Shown: positions 42,242 to 51,094 of the stretch, piece by piece | Layout of the letters: each line of letters starts with the position of its first letter | Position numbering within the stretch: position 1 is the stretch's first letter | Source: Candidatus Physcousia equi | GTDB taxonomy: Bacteria; Bacteroidota; Bacteroidia; Bacteroidales; Bacteroidaceae | Length of the DNA stretch: 52,698 bases | NCBI GenBank assembly: GCA_018065005.1 | Contig: JAGHUD010000034.1 | Span: 1 to 52,698, forward strand | Reading direction: 5' to 3' | The notes under the pieces: generated by a model | Databases searched by the model: none | Told to the model about the DNA's origin: nothing | Seen by the model: the letters and a program-made list of their open reading frames with translations, nothing else | Position numbers and translations under genes: made by a program

Positions 42242-43504
42242 ATGGAACTCAAAAGAGTTGTCGTAACAGGACTTGGCGCCGTGACTCCCCTCGGTAACAC
42301 CGTTGAGGAGACTTGGGCAAACGTGATTGCAGGCAAAAGCGGTGCTGCCCCCATTACACATTTCGACACATCAGCCTTCAAGACCCATTTCGCATGTGAA
42401 GTGAAGAATCTGGAGGTGGAGAAGTATATCGACAAGAAGGAAGCCAGAAAGATGGACCCCTATTGCCAATTTGCACTCTGCGCAGCAGTTCAGGCAGTCG
42501 AAGACTCAGGCATGAACCTCGAGACTGAGGATTTGAACCGCATCGGTGTTGTGCTGGGTGTAGGTATCGGCGGCATGAAAACCTTCGAGGAAGAGGCAGG
42601 CAACTATGCCGTAAACGGTGCCCAGATGGGTCCCCGCTATAGTCCCCTTTTCGTGCCCAAGATGATTGCTGACATCGCAGCAGGCCACATCAGCATCAAG
42701 TATGGTTTCCATGGTCCCAACTACATCACTTCAAGCGCTTGCGCCAGCAGCACCAACGCCATTGCCGATGCCTTCAACCTGATTCGTTTGGGCAAGGCAA
42801 ACATCATTGTCAGTGGTGGTGCAGAAGCAGCCATCGTGCCCAGCGGTCTGGGCGGCTTCAATGCCATGAAGGCACTCTCCACCCGCAACGATGAGCCCGA
42901 GAAGGCAAGCCGTCCCTTCAGCGCCAGCCGCGATGGTTTCATCATGGGTGAAGGCGGTGTATGCCTTATCCTTGAGGAGCTCGAGCACGCCAAGGCTCGT
43001 GGTGCGAAGATCTACGCAGAGATGGTTGGTGCCGGCATGAGTGCCGACGCACACCACATCACAGCTTCTCACCCTGAAGGTCTTGGTGCAAAACTCGTGA
43101 TGATGAATGCCCTCGAAGATGCAGGCATGAAGCCCGAGGACATCGACTACATCAACGTGCATGGCACCTCAACCCACGTTGGCGACATCAGTGAAGCCAA
43201 AGCCATTAAGGAAGTCTTCGGCGACCACGCCTACGAGCTCAACATCAGCTCTACGAAGAGCATGACGGGCCACCTCTTGGGTGCAGCAGGCGCCATTGAA
43301 GCCATGTTCAGCGTTCTCTCTGTCAAGAACGACATCATTCCTCCCACCATCAACCACGAGGAGGGCGACGAGGATGAAGAACTCGACTACAAGCTCAACT
43401 TCACCTTCAACCAGGCGCAGAAGCGCACCGTGCGTGCCGCTTTGAGCAACACGTTCGGCTTTGGCGGACACAACGCATGTGCCATTTTCAAGAAGTACGA
43501 ATAA
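42242..43504 (+). CDS. fabF: beta-ketoacyl-ACP synthase II
   Basis: FabF condenses malonyl-ACP with acyl-ACP in fatty acid elongation. The 420-residue product has the catalytic triad in order. Cys167 is in SSACASSTNAI, the first His is in NVHGTSTHVGD, and the second His is in STKSMTGHLLGAAGAIE. The N-terminus KRVVVTGLGAVTPLGNTVEE and the end SNTFGFGGHNACAIF are standard. It follows acpP and precedes rnc, which starts 11 bases after its stop. Confidence 0.98.
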   Translation: MELKRVVVTGLGAVTPLGNTVEETWANVIAGKSGAAPITHFDTSAFKTHFACEVKNLEVEKYIDKKEARKMDPYCQFALCAAVQAVEDSGMNLETEDLNRIGVVLGVGIGGMKTFEEEAGNYAVNGAQMGPRYSPLFVPKMIADIAAGHISIKYGFHGPNYITSSACASSTNAIADAFNLIRLGKANIIVSGGAEAAIVPSGLGGFNAMKALSTRNDEPEKASRPFSASRDGFIMGEGGVCLILEELEHAKARGAKIYAEMVGAGMSADAHHITASHPEGLGAKLVMMNALEDAGMKPEDIDYINVHGTSTHVGDISEAKAIKEVFGDHAYELNISSTKSMTGHLLGAAGAIEAMFSVLSVKNDIIPPTINHEEGDEDEELDYKLNFTFNQAQKRTVRAALSNTFGFGGHNACAIFKKYE

Positions 43505-43515
43505 ACAGAACCACT

Positions 43516-44481
43516 GTGCTCGAAACAATCATTCAGCGTATAAAGCTCCCTTTCCGAAAGGAGAAGGAGCTTTTTCGCCATTTATACCGCATACTGGGTT
43601 TCTACCCCAAGAATATTGCCTACTACAAGCAGGCAATGCTCCACAAGTCACTGGCAGTAAAAGGAAAGAACGGACGCTTCGAAAACAACGAGCGCCTGGA
43701 GTTTCTGGGAGATGCCATTCTTGACGCTGTTGTCGGCGACATCGTCTACCGCCACTTTGAAGGCAAGCGAGAAGGATTCCTCACCAACGCCCGAAGCAAG
43801 ATAGTGCAGCGCGAGACACTCGGCAAATTGGCAGTTGAGATAGGGCTCGACAAGCTCATACAGTCGAACCCCCAAACACGACACGCCCACAACAGCTACA
43901 TGGCAGGCAACGCCTTTGAGGCACTCGTGGGTGCCATCTATCTCGACTACGGCTACCGCCAGTGCATGACCTTCGTCAAGAAGCGCATCCTTGCAGAACT
44001 GCTCGACATCGACAAGGTTGCCTACAAAGAAGTCAACTTCAAGTCGAAACTGCTCGAGTGGAGCCAGAAGAACCGCATACAGCTCAAGTACGAAGACACA
44101 GAGAAGAAAACGGAAGAAAAAGGTTCGTCCACCTTCCACACCGTAGTCATCATCGAAGGCATCGAGTGCGGCGAAGGAAAAGGCTACTCCAAGAAGGAAA
44201 GCCAGCAAAACGCTTCGCGCGAAACGCTCTACATGCTGAAAAAGCAGAAGGGCTTTGAAGCCTCTGTCTTTGAAGCGAAAAGCAAGCGCACAGCGATGGA
44301 GGAGCAGCCAGAAGCCCTGCTGCCAGACCTGCCAGAAGACCTGTTAGAATCTGCCACGCCCTTGCAAGACAAGACAGACGACACGACACCCCTCTCTCCC
44401 AAGAAGAAGCAGCGAGTGGCACACTACAAGACAGCCAAGCGCTTAGAATCCGCCCTACCACAAACGACCGCATCCAAGTAA
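43516..44481 (+). CDS. rnc: ribonuclease III
   Basis: RNase III cleaves double-stranded RNA in rRNA maturation and mRNA control. The nuclease domain has the signature NERLEFLGDAILDAVVGD and the second acidic cluster in GNAFEALVGAIYLDYG. A double-stranded RNA-binding domain follows (about 165-240 of 321 residues, with GEGKGYSKKESQQNASRETL). The last 75 or so residues are a charged, Pro/Glu/Lys-rich tail beyond the usual end. The GTG at 43516 is preferred, since VLETIIQRIKLPFRK aligns with the usual family start. An ATG at 43477 would overlap fabF by 28 bases. Confidence 0.95.
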   Translation: MLETIIQRIKLPFRKEKELFRHLYRILGFYPKNIAYYKQAMLHKSLAVKGKNGRFENNERLEFLGDAILDAVVGDIVYRHFEGKREGFLTNARSKIVQRETLGKLAVEIGLDKLIQSNPQTRHAHNSYMAGNAFEALVGAIYLDYGYRQCMTFVKKRILAELLDIDKVAYKEVNFKSKLLEWSQKNRIQLKYEDTEKKTEEKGSSTFHTVVIIEGIECGEGKGYSKKESQQNASRETLYMLKKQKGFEASVFEAKSKRTAMEEQPEALLPDLPEDLLESATPLQDKTDDTTPLSPKKKQRVAHYKTAKRLESALPQTTASK

Positions 44482-45986
44482 TGATAACACAACTCGCACG
44501 CCACATCTTTCGGTCGCGCCTCAAGACGCTCGACCGCTATGCAAGTGAAGCCGAAACGCTCCAGATGGCAACGCTCCGTCGCCTTTTAGGTTTAGCCCAA
44601 GACACCGAATGGGGCAACCAGCACGGCTTTGCCACCATCAACCAGTACGAACAATTCGCAGCCTCCAGCCCCGTGAACACCTACGAGGAGCTGAAGGGGA
44701 GCATCGACCGTATGCGCCAAGGAGCGCGCGACATCCTTTGGCCCGGGCGTGTGAAGTGGTATGCCAAGTCAAGCGGAACGACCAACGACAAGTCGAAGTT
44801 CATCCCCGTCTCCTCCCATGGTCTCAAAGACACCCACTACGCTGGCGGCACGGATGCCGTGGTGTGGTATCTGCGCAACAACCCCAAGAGCCGCCTCTTC
44901 GACGGACGTGCGCTCATCTTAGGTGGCAGCCATGCCCCCAACTACAACCAGAAGGACTCGCTCGTTGGCGACCTCTCCGCCATCCTCATCGAGAACATCA
45001 ATCCGCTTGTCAACCTCGTTCGGGTGCCGAAGAAGCAAACAGCCCTGCTCAGTGATTTCGAAATCAAACGCGACCGCATCGCCCGGGAAGCCATGCACAA
45101 GAACGTGACGAACCTCAGCGGTGTACCCTCCTGGATGCTGTCGGTGCTCCACCGCGTGATGGAACTCTCGGGCAAGGAGCACTTGCAGGACGTATGGCCC
45201 AACCTTGAGGTCTTCTTCCACGGCGGCGTTGCCTTCACCCCCTATCGCGAACAATACAAGCGGCTCATCACCAGTCCCGACATGCACCACATGGAGACCT
45301 ACAACGCCTCAGAAGGGTTCTTTGGTCTGCAAGACGACCCCACCGACCCATCCATGAGTCTGATGCTCGACTATGGTGTGTTCTATGAGTTCATCCCCAT
45401 GGACGAGTTCGACGCTCCCCATCCGACTGTTCTCCCCCTTTGGGGTGTCGAGACAGGCAAGAACTATGCCATGGTCATCTCCACGTCAAGCGGCCTCTGG
45501 CGCTACATGATTGGCGACACGGTGAAGTTCACCTCCACCAATCCCTATAAGTTCATCATCACCGGGCGCACCAAGTTCTTCATCAACGCATTCGGCGAAG
45601 AGCTCATCGTCGACAATGCAGAAAAGGGACTCGAAGAAGCCTGCAGCATGACCGGAGCACAGGTGCGCGATTACACCGCCGCCCCCGTCTTTATGGGCAA
45701 CGATGGAAAGTGCCGCCACCAATGGCTCATTGAGTTTGCCCAGTCACCCGCCGACCTTCAGCACTTCGCCCGCCTGCTTGACGAAGCGCTGCAACGCATC
45801 AACAGCGACTACGAAGCCAAGCGCTACAAGGACATCACCCTCCAGCCACTCGAAATCATGGTGGCGCGCAAAGGGCTCTTCGATGACTGGCTCAAGTCGA
45901 AAGGCAAGTTGGGTGGGCAGCACAAGATACCTCGCCTCTCCAACCACCGAAAGTTTATCGACGAGATGCTGCAGATGAACCACTAA
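44481..45986 (+). CDS. GH3 auxin-responsive promoter family protein
   Basis: A 501-residue protein of the GH3 family, acyl-adenylate-forming enzymes that in plants conjugate hormones to amino acids. Bacterial members are common in Bacteroidetes with unknown substrates. The adenylate-forming motif appears as YAKSSGTTNDKSKFIPVS (about 93-110). The middle motif is YNASEGFFGLQ (about 273-283), and a third is WRYMIGDTVKFT followed by ITGRTKFFINAFGEELI, with the ATP-binding Asp and Arg. The start codon overlaps the rnc stop (TAATG), so the two are tightly coupled. Proximity to acpP/fabF suggests an acyl or carboxylate substrate, but this is only inference. Confidence 0.93.
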   Translation: MITQLARHIFRSRLKTLDRYASEAETLQMATLRRLLGLAQDTEWGNQHGFATINQYEQFAASSPVNTYEELKGSIDRMRQGARDILWPGRVKWYAKSSGTTNDKSKFIPVSSHGLKDTHYAGGTDAVVWYLRNNPKSRLFDGRALILGGSHAPNYNQKDSLVGDLSAILIENINPLVNLVRVPKKQTALLSDFEIKRDRIAREAMHKNVTNLSGVPSWMLSVLHRVMELSGKEHLQDVWPNLEVFFHGGVAFTPYREQYKRLITSPDMHHMETYNASEGFFGLQDDPTDPSMSLMLDYGVFYEFIPMDEFDAPHPTVLPLWGVETGKNYAMVISTSSGLWRYMIGDTVKFTSTNPYKFIITGRTKFFINAFGEELIVDNAEKGLEEACSMTGAQVRDYTAAPVFMGNDGKCRHQWLIEFAQSPADLQHFARLLDEALQRINSDYEAKRYKDITLQPLEIMVARKGLFDDWLKSKGKLGGQHKIPRLSNHRKFIDEMLQMNH

Positions 45987-46000
45987 TCGTCCACCATCCC

Positions 46001-47953
46001 ATGAATCACCGCCTCCCCCATATCGTTTTCCTCCTCACCGCCTTGCTCTTCGCAGCCTGCGCCAGCATCGGTTCGCCCGATGGTGGACGCTACGATGAAG
46101 AGCCACCCGTTGTGGTGAACTCCATGCCGCTCAACCGCGCCGTCATGTCGAACAGGAAGAAGATCACCATCTACTTCGACGAATACATCAAGTTAGAGAA
46201 TCCAAGCGAGAAGGTCATCGTCTCGCCACCTCAGGTGGAGATGCCCAACATACGCGCCGTCGACAAGAGGGTGCGCATTGATCTCTACGACTCCCTGCAA
46301 GCCAACACGACCTACACCATCGACTTCAGCGACGCCATCACCGACAACAACGAAGGAAACCCCATGGGGCTCTACACCTTCACCTTCGCCACGGGCGAAA
46401 CCATCGACACCATGGAGGTGAGCGGAAGTGTGCTCAACGCACGCGACCTCGAGCCCATCAAAGGCATACTTGTCGGGCTCCACCGCGCCGACTCCACCTT
46501 CACCGATTCCACCTTCCGCACACGTCCCTTTCTGCGCGTAGGGCGCACCAATGGCAGCGGGCGCTTCACCATCAAAGGTGTGGCACCCGGGCGCTACCGC
46601 GCCTTCGCACTCAAGGACATGGATGGCAACTATGCCTACACGCAGAAGAGCGAACAACTGGCATTCGACACCACCGCCTTCGAGGTGAGCAAGCGGCCCG
46701 ACCTGCGCCCAGACACCGTCTGGACAGACTCCATCCACTACGAGAAGATACGCATGGTGCCCTACATCCACTACTATCCCGACGACCTCTGCCTCATGGC
46801 CTTTCTCGAGGACGGACAGGAGCGCCACCTGCTCAAGAGCGAGCGCCTCACGCCCGAGAAGTTCACACTCTACTTCACCGCACCCCACGACTCGCTCCCC
46901 ATCATCGAGGGTCTGGGCTTCGACTCGTCGAAACTCTTCTGCGAAGCCAATCCCGGGCGCGACACCCTCACCTACTGGATTCCCGACACCACCATAGCCC
47001 ACAACGACACGCTGAGGTTCAACCTCACCTACTTCGACACCGACTCGTTAGGCACACTCGTGCTCCGCACCGACTCGCTCCACGAACTCGTGCCCAAACA
47101 GCCCCATGCCAAGCTCGAACGCGAGCGACAGAAGAAGTCGGAGGAATGGAAAAAAGACCGAGAGAAGAGGGAGAAGAAGACCAAAGAGCCTCTCCCCTAC
47201 GAAGCGAACCCCTATGAGGAGTTCTATGCCGAAGCATCCATCAAACCCGGCGGAACCCTCGAGCCGAACCAAAACCTCAGTTTCCTCTTCAGCGAACCTC
47301 TCGCACGCATCGACACCACACGCATCTCCTTCAGGCAGAGGGTGGACAGCAACTTCGTCGACAGGCCCTTCCTCTTCCTGCCCGACGACGACAACAACCA
47401 CCGCTACACGCTCTATGCCGAATGGGAACCGTCAGCCACCTACGAGCTCCGTGCCGACAGCCTCACCTTCCAGACCATCTTCGGCCACCCCGTGCAGTCT
47501 ATCAAGCAGAGCATCCGCGTGCGCTCGCTCGACGAATTCGGCACGCTCTTCCTCCGCTTCAGCAACCTCGACCTGCAACCAAGCGACACCGCCTACGTCG
47601 AACTCCTCAACAAGAGCGACACCCCCATACGCAAGCAAGCCATCGTGCAGTCGCGTGCCGACTTCTTCTACCTCAAGCCAGATGCCTACTACATGCGCCT
47701 CTTCATCGACCGCAACGGCAACGGCACATGGGACACGGGCAACTATGACGAGCAGCGACAGCCCGAAGAGGTCTTCTACTTCCCCAAGCCCCTTCATGTG
47801 CGGGCAAAATGGGAAGTGGAGCAGGCGTGGGATGTGCGCGGCATCGACCGCATACGGCAAAAGCCCGAAACCATCACCAAGCAGAAACCCGACAAAGAAA
47901 GAACAATAAAAAATCGCAATGCTGAACGCGAAAATCAAGGAAAAAAGAAATAA
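46001..47953 (+). CDS. Ig-like domain lipoprotein
   Basis: A 650-residue predicted outer-membrane lipoprotein: signal peptide with lipobox FAAC (Cys20). An SbsA/Big_5-type Ig-like domain follows (about 35-130: PPVVVNSMPLNRAVMSNRKK, ITIYFDEYIKL, and TTYTIDFSDAITDNNEGN), then a Cna-B-like region (about 140-215). Further beta-rich domains continue to a basic, Lys-rich tail (KKEKQ-type, about 620-650). A Lys/Glu coiled stretch lies near 365-400. The family is conserved in Bacteroidetes without known function. It lies 14 bases after the GH3-family gene. Confidence 0.87.
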   Translation: MNHRLPHIVFLLTALLFAACASIGSPDGGRYDEEPPVVVNSMPLNRAVMSNRKKITIYFDEYIKLENPSEKVIVSPPQVEMPNIRAVDKRVRIDLYDSLQANTTYTIDFSDAITDNNEGNPMGLYTFTFATGETIDTMEVSGSVLNARDLEPIKGILVGLHRADSTFTDSTFRTRPFLRVGRTNGSGRFTIKGVAPGRYRAFALKDMDGNYAYTQKSEQLAFDTTAFEVSKRPDLRPDTVWTDSIHYEKIRMVPYIHYYPDDLCLMAFLEDGQERHLLKSERLTPEKFTLYFTAPHDSLPIIEGLGFDSSKLFCEANPGRDTLTYWIPDTTIAHNDTLRFNLTYFDTDSLGTLVLRTDSLHELVPKQPHAKLERERQKKSEEWKKDREKREKKTKEPLPYEANPYEEFYAEASIKPGGTLEPNQNLSFLFSEPLARIDTTRISFRQRVDSNFVDRPFLFLPDDDNNHRYTLYAEWEPSATYELRADSLTFQTIFGHPVQSIKQSIRVRSLDEFGTLFLRFSNLDLQPSDTAYVELLNKSDTPIRKQAIVQSRADFFYLKPDAYYMRLFIDRNGNGTWDTGNYDEQRQPEEVFYFPKPLHVRAKWEVEQAWDVRGIDRIRQKPETITKQKPDKERTIKNRNAERENQGKKK

Positions 47954-47958
47954 GCATC

Positions 47959-49314
47959 ATGGAACACATCATCTCTGACATCCCTGCATGGATGCTCATC
48001 CCCTTCGCCCTGCAGCTACTCTGCATCGCCGTGCTGCCCCTCACGAAATTGGAGCATTGGTGGGAACACAACACACACAAGCTCATCGTTTCGCTCATCC
48101 TCGGCATCCCCGTTGCCACGTGGCTCTGCGTCAACGGCATGTCGCCCGAGCTCATCCACCAAATGGTCTATGACTACATACCCTTCATCCTCCTCCTCAT
48201 GGCACTCTTTGTCACCACGGGAGGCATCTGCATCAAGGGTGACGTCCAAGCCACACCACGCACCAACACCTGCATCCTTGCCATTGGATTCGCCCTCGCC
48301 TCCTTCATGGGCACAACGGGTGCAGCCATGCTGCTCATCCGCCTGCTCATTGCCACCATCTCGCAGCGAAAATACAAGACGCACACGATACTCTTCTTCA
48401 TCGCCATCGTTGCCAACTGCGGTGGCATCCTCACTCCCCTTGGCGACCCACCACTCTTCCTGCTCTTCCAGAAGGGAACGCCCTTCGGCTGGTTCATGAA
48501 CCTCCTGCCCGAATGGGCCACCACAGGTGTGCTCTTGCTCGCTGTCTACTATCTCTGGGACAGCTATCTCTATCGCAAGGAGCCCAAAGAGCATCTGGAG
48601 GCAGACGCTCAGGAAGTCAAGAAGCTGACCGTCACGGGCCGCATCAACATCCTTTGGCTGCTCTGCGTCATTGCCAGCACGATGTTCCTCACCCAGGAGA
48701 ACTTTGCACAGTGGTTTGGCTATGCACCTACCGATGCCACGCCCGAGCAACTTGCCGAAGCCACCCACCACATGCCTTTCCTCCTCAAGCTGCTGCGCGA
48801 ATGGGTGTTCATCGCCATCATCATCGCCTCCATGCTCACCACGAAGAAGAGCGTGCGCTTCACCGACAACCACTTCTCCTGGACGCCCATCCTTGAGGTG
48901 GCATGTGTCTTCTGCGGCATCTTTGCCACCATGACGCCCGCCCTCATGTTCTTGCAGCAGAATCCATTGCCCGTGAGCGAGCCCTGGCAGTTTGTCTACT
49001 GCACAGGCGGGCTCTCAGCCTTCCTCGACAATGCTCCCACTGCCATGGTCTTCCACGCCACAGCCTCCACGCTTGTCGAATCCGGAGCCACCGGACTCAT
49101 TGCAGGCATCGACGCCTCCTTCTTGCGTGCCATCTGCCTCGGTGCCGTCTTCTTCGGTTCGCTCACCTACATCGGCAACGGTCCCAACTTCATGGTCAAG
49201 AGTATTGCCGAAGAGTCGGGCATCAAGATGCCCACCTTCTTTGGCTACATGGTCAAGTTCTCGCTCATCGTCTGCCTCCCCATCTACGTCCTCGTGCAGC
49301 TGTTGTTTGTCTAA
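47959..49314 (+). CDS. sodium:proton antiporter / citrate-type transporter (CitMHS_2-like)
   Basis: A 451-residue inner-membrane protein with about 11-12 helices of the ion transporter superfamily. It resembles the Bacteroidetes NhaD-like or CitMHS-type carriers. Diagnostic stretches are ILFFIAIVANCGGILTPLGD with PPLFLLFQKG (about 135-170) and, near the end, GGLSAFLDNAPTAMVFHATA and SLTYIGNGPNFMVKS. Both hairpin regions are typical of this fold and hold the ion-binding site. Whether the substrate is Na+/H+ or an organic acid cannot be told. It starts five bases after the Ig-like lipoprotein gene. Confidence 0.9.
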   Translation: MEHIISDIPAWMLIPFALQLLCIAVLPLTKLEHWWEHNTHKLIVSLILGIPVATWLCVNGMSPELIHQMVYDYIPFILLLMALFVTTGGICIKGDVQATPRTNTCILAIGFALASFMGTTGAAMLLIRLLIATISQRKYKTHTILFFIAIVANCGGILTPLGDPPLFLLFQKGTPFGWFMNLLPEWATTGVLLLAVYYLWDSYLYRKEPKEHLEADAQEVKKLTVTGRINILWLLCVIASTMFLTQENFAQWFGYAPTDATPEQLAEATHHMPFLLKLLREWVFIAIIIASMLTTKKSVRFTDNHFSWTPILEVACVFCGIFATMTPALMFLQQNPLPVSEPWQFVYCTGGLSAFLDNAPTAMVFHATASTLVESGATGLIAGIDASFLRAICLGAVFFGSLTYIGNGPNFMVKSIAEESGIKMPTFFGYMVKFSLIVCLPIYVLVQLLFV

Positions 49315-49393
49315 GACATCGCAGTGCGGACGTTTCCTCCCCTGTTTTCATCCCTAAGAACACATATCTCCCCAACAAAAACAACACGCGACT

Positions 49394-49993
49394 ATGAACA
49401 AGCCCCTCACCCTCATCATGGCCATCGCCATGGCATTTGCAAGTGGCAACACCCCACTCACAGCCAACGACAACGTCAGTTCGAGCCTCATCTCTCTCAC
49501 CGCTTCTGCCAGTCTGCAAGGCAAATGGATTACGGATGCCCACCAGCTGGTCGACGACGAATCAGCCAACCCCTTTAAGACGGCAGATCTGATCTTCGAA
49601 TTCACCCAACAAAAGGTCAAGATAACAATGCACCTGGCAGGCAAGCTGGAGAGCGACGGCATCGGCATGGATCTCGGCATAAAGATGACTGCCGACTATG
49701 GCTACACCAAGAAAGGAAACACCATCGAATTGAACGCCAACGGCAGTAAACCTCAGTTCAACTTATACAAGTTCAAGCTCGAAGTGGACGCAGAGACACG
49801 CGAGGGACTCAAGGCAGCTGGCATCACCGACGAATACTTCAAAAAGGAGTTTGAAAAGCAATTCACGGCAGGCGAGATGAATGATTTGTTCAACACCATG
49901 GAAGCAACATTCACCATCACCTCCCTCACACCTACCACCCTGGTGCTCACCGACACAGACGGAGAATCACTGAACTTCAAACGCACAAAATGA
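49394..49993 (+). CDS. secreted protein, unknown function
   Basis: A 199-residue protein with a likely signal peptide (PLTLIMAIAMAFASGNTPLTA). The mature part looks mostly beta: LQGKWITDAHQLVDD, LIFEFTQQKVKITMHLAGKL, DLGIKMTADYGYTKKGN and TLVLTDTDGESLNFKRTK. This resembles small lipocalin-like or calycin-type Bacteroidetes domains, where a strand beginning with GxW is followed by antiparallel strands. I do not recognise a specific family. Its last codons overlap the sirtuin gene start by four bases (ATGA), so the two are translationally coupled although one product is exported and the other cytoplasmic. Confidence 0.78.
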   Translation: MNKPLTLIMAIAMAFASGNTPLTANDNVSSSLISLTASASLQGKWITDAHQLVDDESANPFKTADLIFEFTQQKVKITMHLAGKLESDGIGMDLGIKMTADYGYTKKGNTIELNANGSKPQFNLYKFKLEVDAETREGLKAAGITDEYFKKEFEKQFTAGEMNDLFNTMEATFTITSLTPTTLVLTDTDGESLNFKRTK

Positions 49994-50700
49994 AAAAGAA
50001 ACTCGTAGTGCTCACCGGTGCGGGCATCAGTGCCGAAAGTGGCATACGCACCTTTCGCGACAACAATGGACTCTGGGAACAATATCCCGTGGAGGACGTG
50101 GCAAGTATCGAGGGATGGCATCGCAACCCAGAACTCATGACCCGCTTCTACAACGAGCGACGCCTACAACTCCCCACCGTACATCCGAACGAGGCACACC
50201 GCCTGCTGACGCAGTTAGAGGAGCAGTATGACGTGACCATCATCACGCAGAATGTGGACAACCTGCACGAGCGTGCCGGATCCACCCACATCATCCACCT
50301 CCATGGCGAACTGATGAAGGTGACCTCCAGCCTCCACCCCAACGACCCCTCGCAGATACGCACGCTCAGCCCTGACCAGCTGGAGGTGAAGATGGGCGAC
50401 AAGGCTGCCGACGGAAGCCAGCTGCGCCCCTTCATCGTGTGGTTCGGCGAGGCTGTGCCACAGATCGAGGCTGCCGTGAATGCCACCCTCCAAGCCGACC
50501 TCTATCTCGTTGTGGGCACATCGCTCAATGTCTATCCCGCAGCAGGTCTCGTCAACTATGTGCCCAACGATGCACCCATCTACCTCATCGACCCAGCTCC
50601 GGTTTCATGGAACTCGATGCACCAGATGACCCACATCCAGAAGGGAGCATCAGAGGGTATGCGTGAGCTCATGAAGACCCTTCTTCCCGCTGCTTCCTGA
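49990..50700 (+). CDS. cobB: NAD-dependent protein deacylase (sirtuin)
   Basis: A 236-residue class III-type sirtuin that removes acyl groups from lysines using NAD+. Motifs are GAGISAESGIRTFRDNNGLWE (NAD pocket), TQNVDNLHERAGS, and HLHGEL with the catalytic His. FIVWFGEAVP and VVGTSLNVYPAAGL follow. The Tyr and Arg of RFYNERR in the variable loop match those that favour acidic acyl groups such as succinyl in this class. The four zinc-binding cysteines usual in sirtuins are absent between HLHGEL and FIVWFGEAVP. It overlaps the secreted-protein gene by four bases. Confidence 0.94.
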   Translation: MKKKLVVLTGAGISAESGIRTFRDNNGLWEQYPVEDVASIEGWHRNPELMTRFYNERRLQLPTVHPNEAHRLLTQLEEQYDVTIITQNVDNLHERAGSTHIIHLHGELMKVTSSLHPNDPSQIRTLSPDQLEVKMGDKAADGSQLRPFIVWFGEAVPQIEAAVNATLQADLYLVVGTSLNVYPAAGLVNYVPNDAPIYLIDPAPVSWNSMHQMTHIQKGASEGMRELMKTLLPAAS

Positions 50701-50726
50701 CCCAATTGCACGAGGTCGTTTTTCGT

Positions 50727-50806
50727 CCTCCTACAGAAACTTTCGGTTTCTGCTACAGAAACTCCCAGTTTCTGCTACAGAAACTTTCGGTTTCTGCTAC
50801 AGAAAC
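50727..50806. repeat. palindromic 22-bp repeat array, locus 4
   Basis: Three exact copies of GTTTCTGCTACAGAAAC start at 50746, 50768 and 50790, exactly 22 bases apart, after a partial copy at 50728. Spacers are TTTCG, TCCCA and TTTCG. It lies 27 bases after the cobB stop. Confidence 0.97.
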
Positions 50807-50982
50807 TGATGAGGGGCTGCGGAGAAGGATGGAAGGTGAGGAAAATGTGCCGACGCAATGCTTGGCAGAAAAACGGAGAGCAAGGTGCCACAATGCGGTT
50901 TTTCTCGTCAGGATATGCGCCTTACACAGGGCAAAAAAACACATTCTCTCTCCATAAATTTGGAGAGTTCGTGAAATCTTCG

Positions 50983-50991
50983 TAATTTTGC
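50983..50991 (+). promoter_or_regulatory. promoter -7 box for the CotH-family gene
   Basis: TAATTTTGC matches the consensus. It gives a leader of about 100 bases containing a C-run, and a small hairpin (CTCTCCATAAATTTGGAGAG) lies just upstream. Confidence 0.65.
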
Positions 50992-51094
50992 AACGAGAAT
51001 GTATTCGTTTCTTTTTACGTCAGCCTCCCCCCCCCACCGTCGACTGACTAAGACTAAACCACTGTTAACTAAATTATCCCCCACAACAAAAAAA

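Noticed and set aside
50999..51094. N-terminal extension of the CotH-family protein
   Set aside because: The extra 32 residues are encoded by a C-run and leader sequence just after the promoter; the signal peptide begins at 51095.
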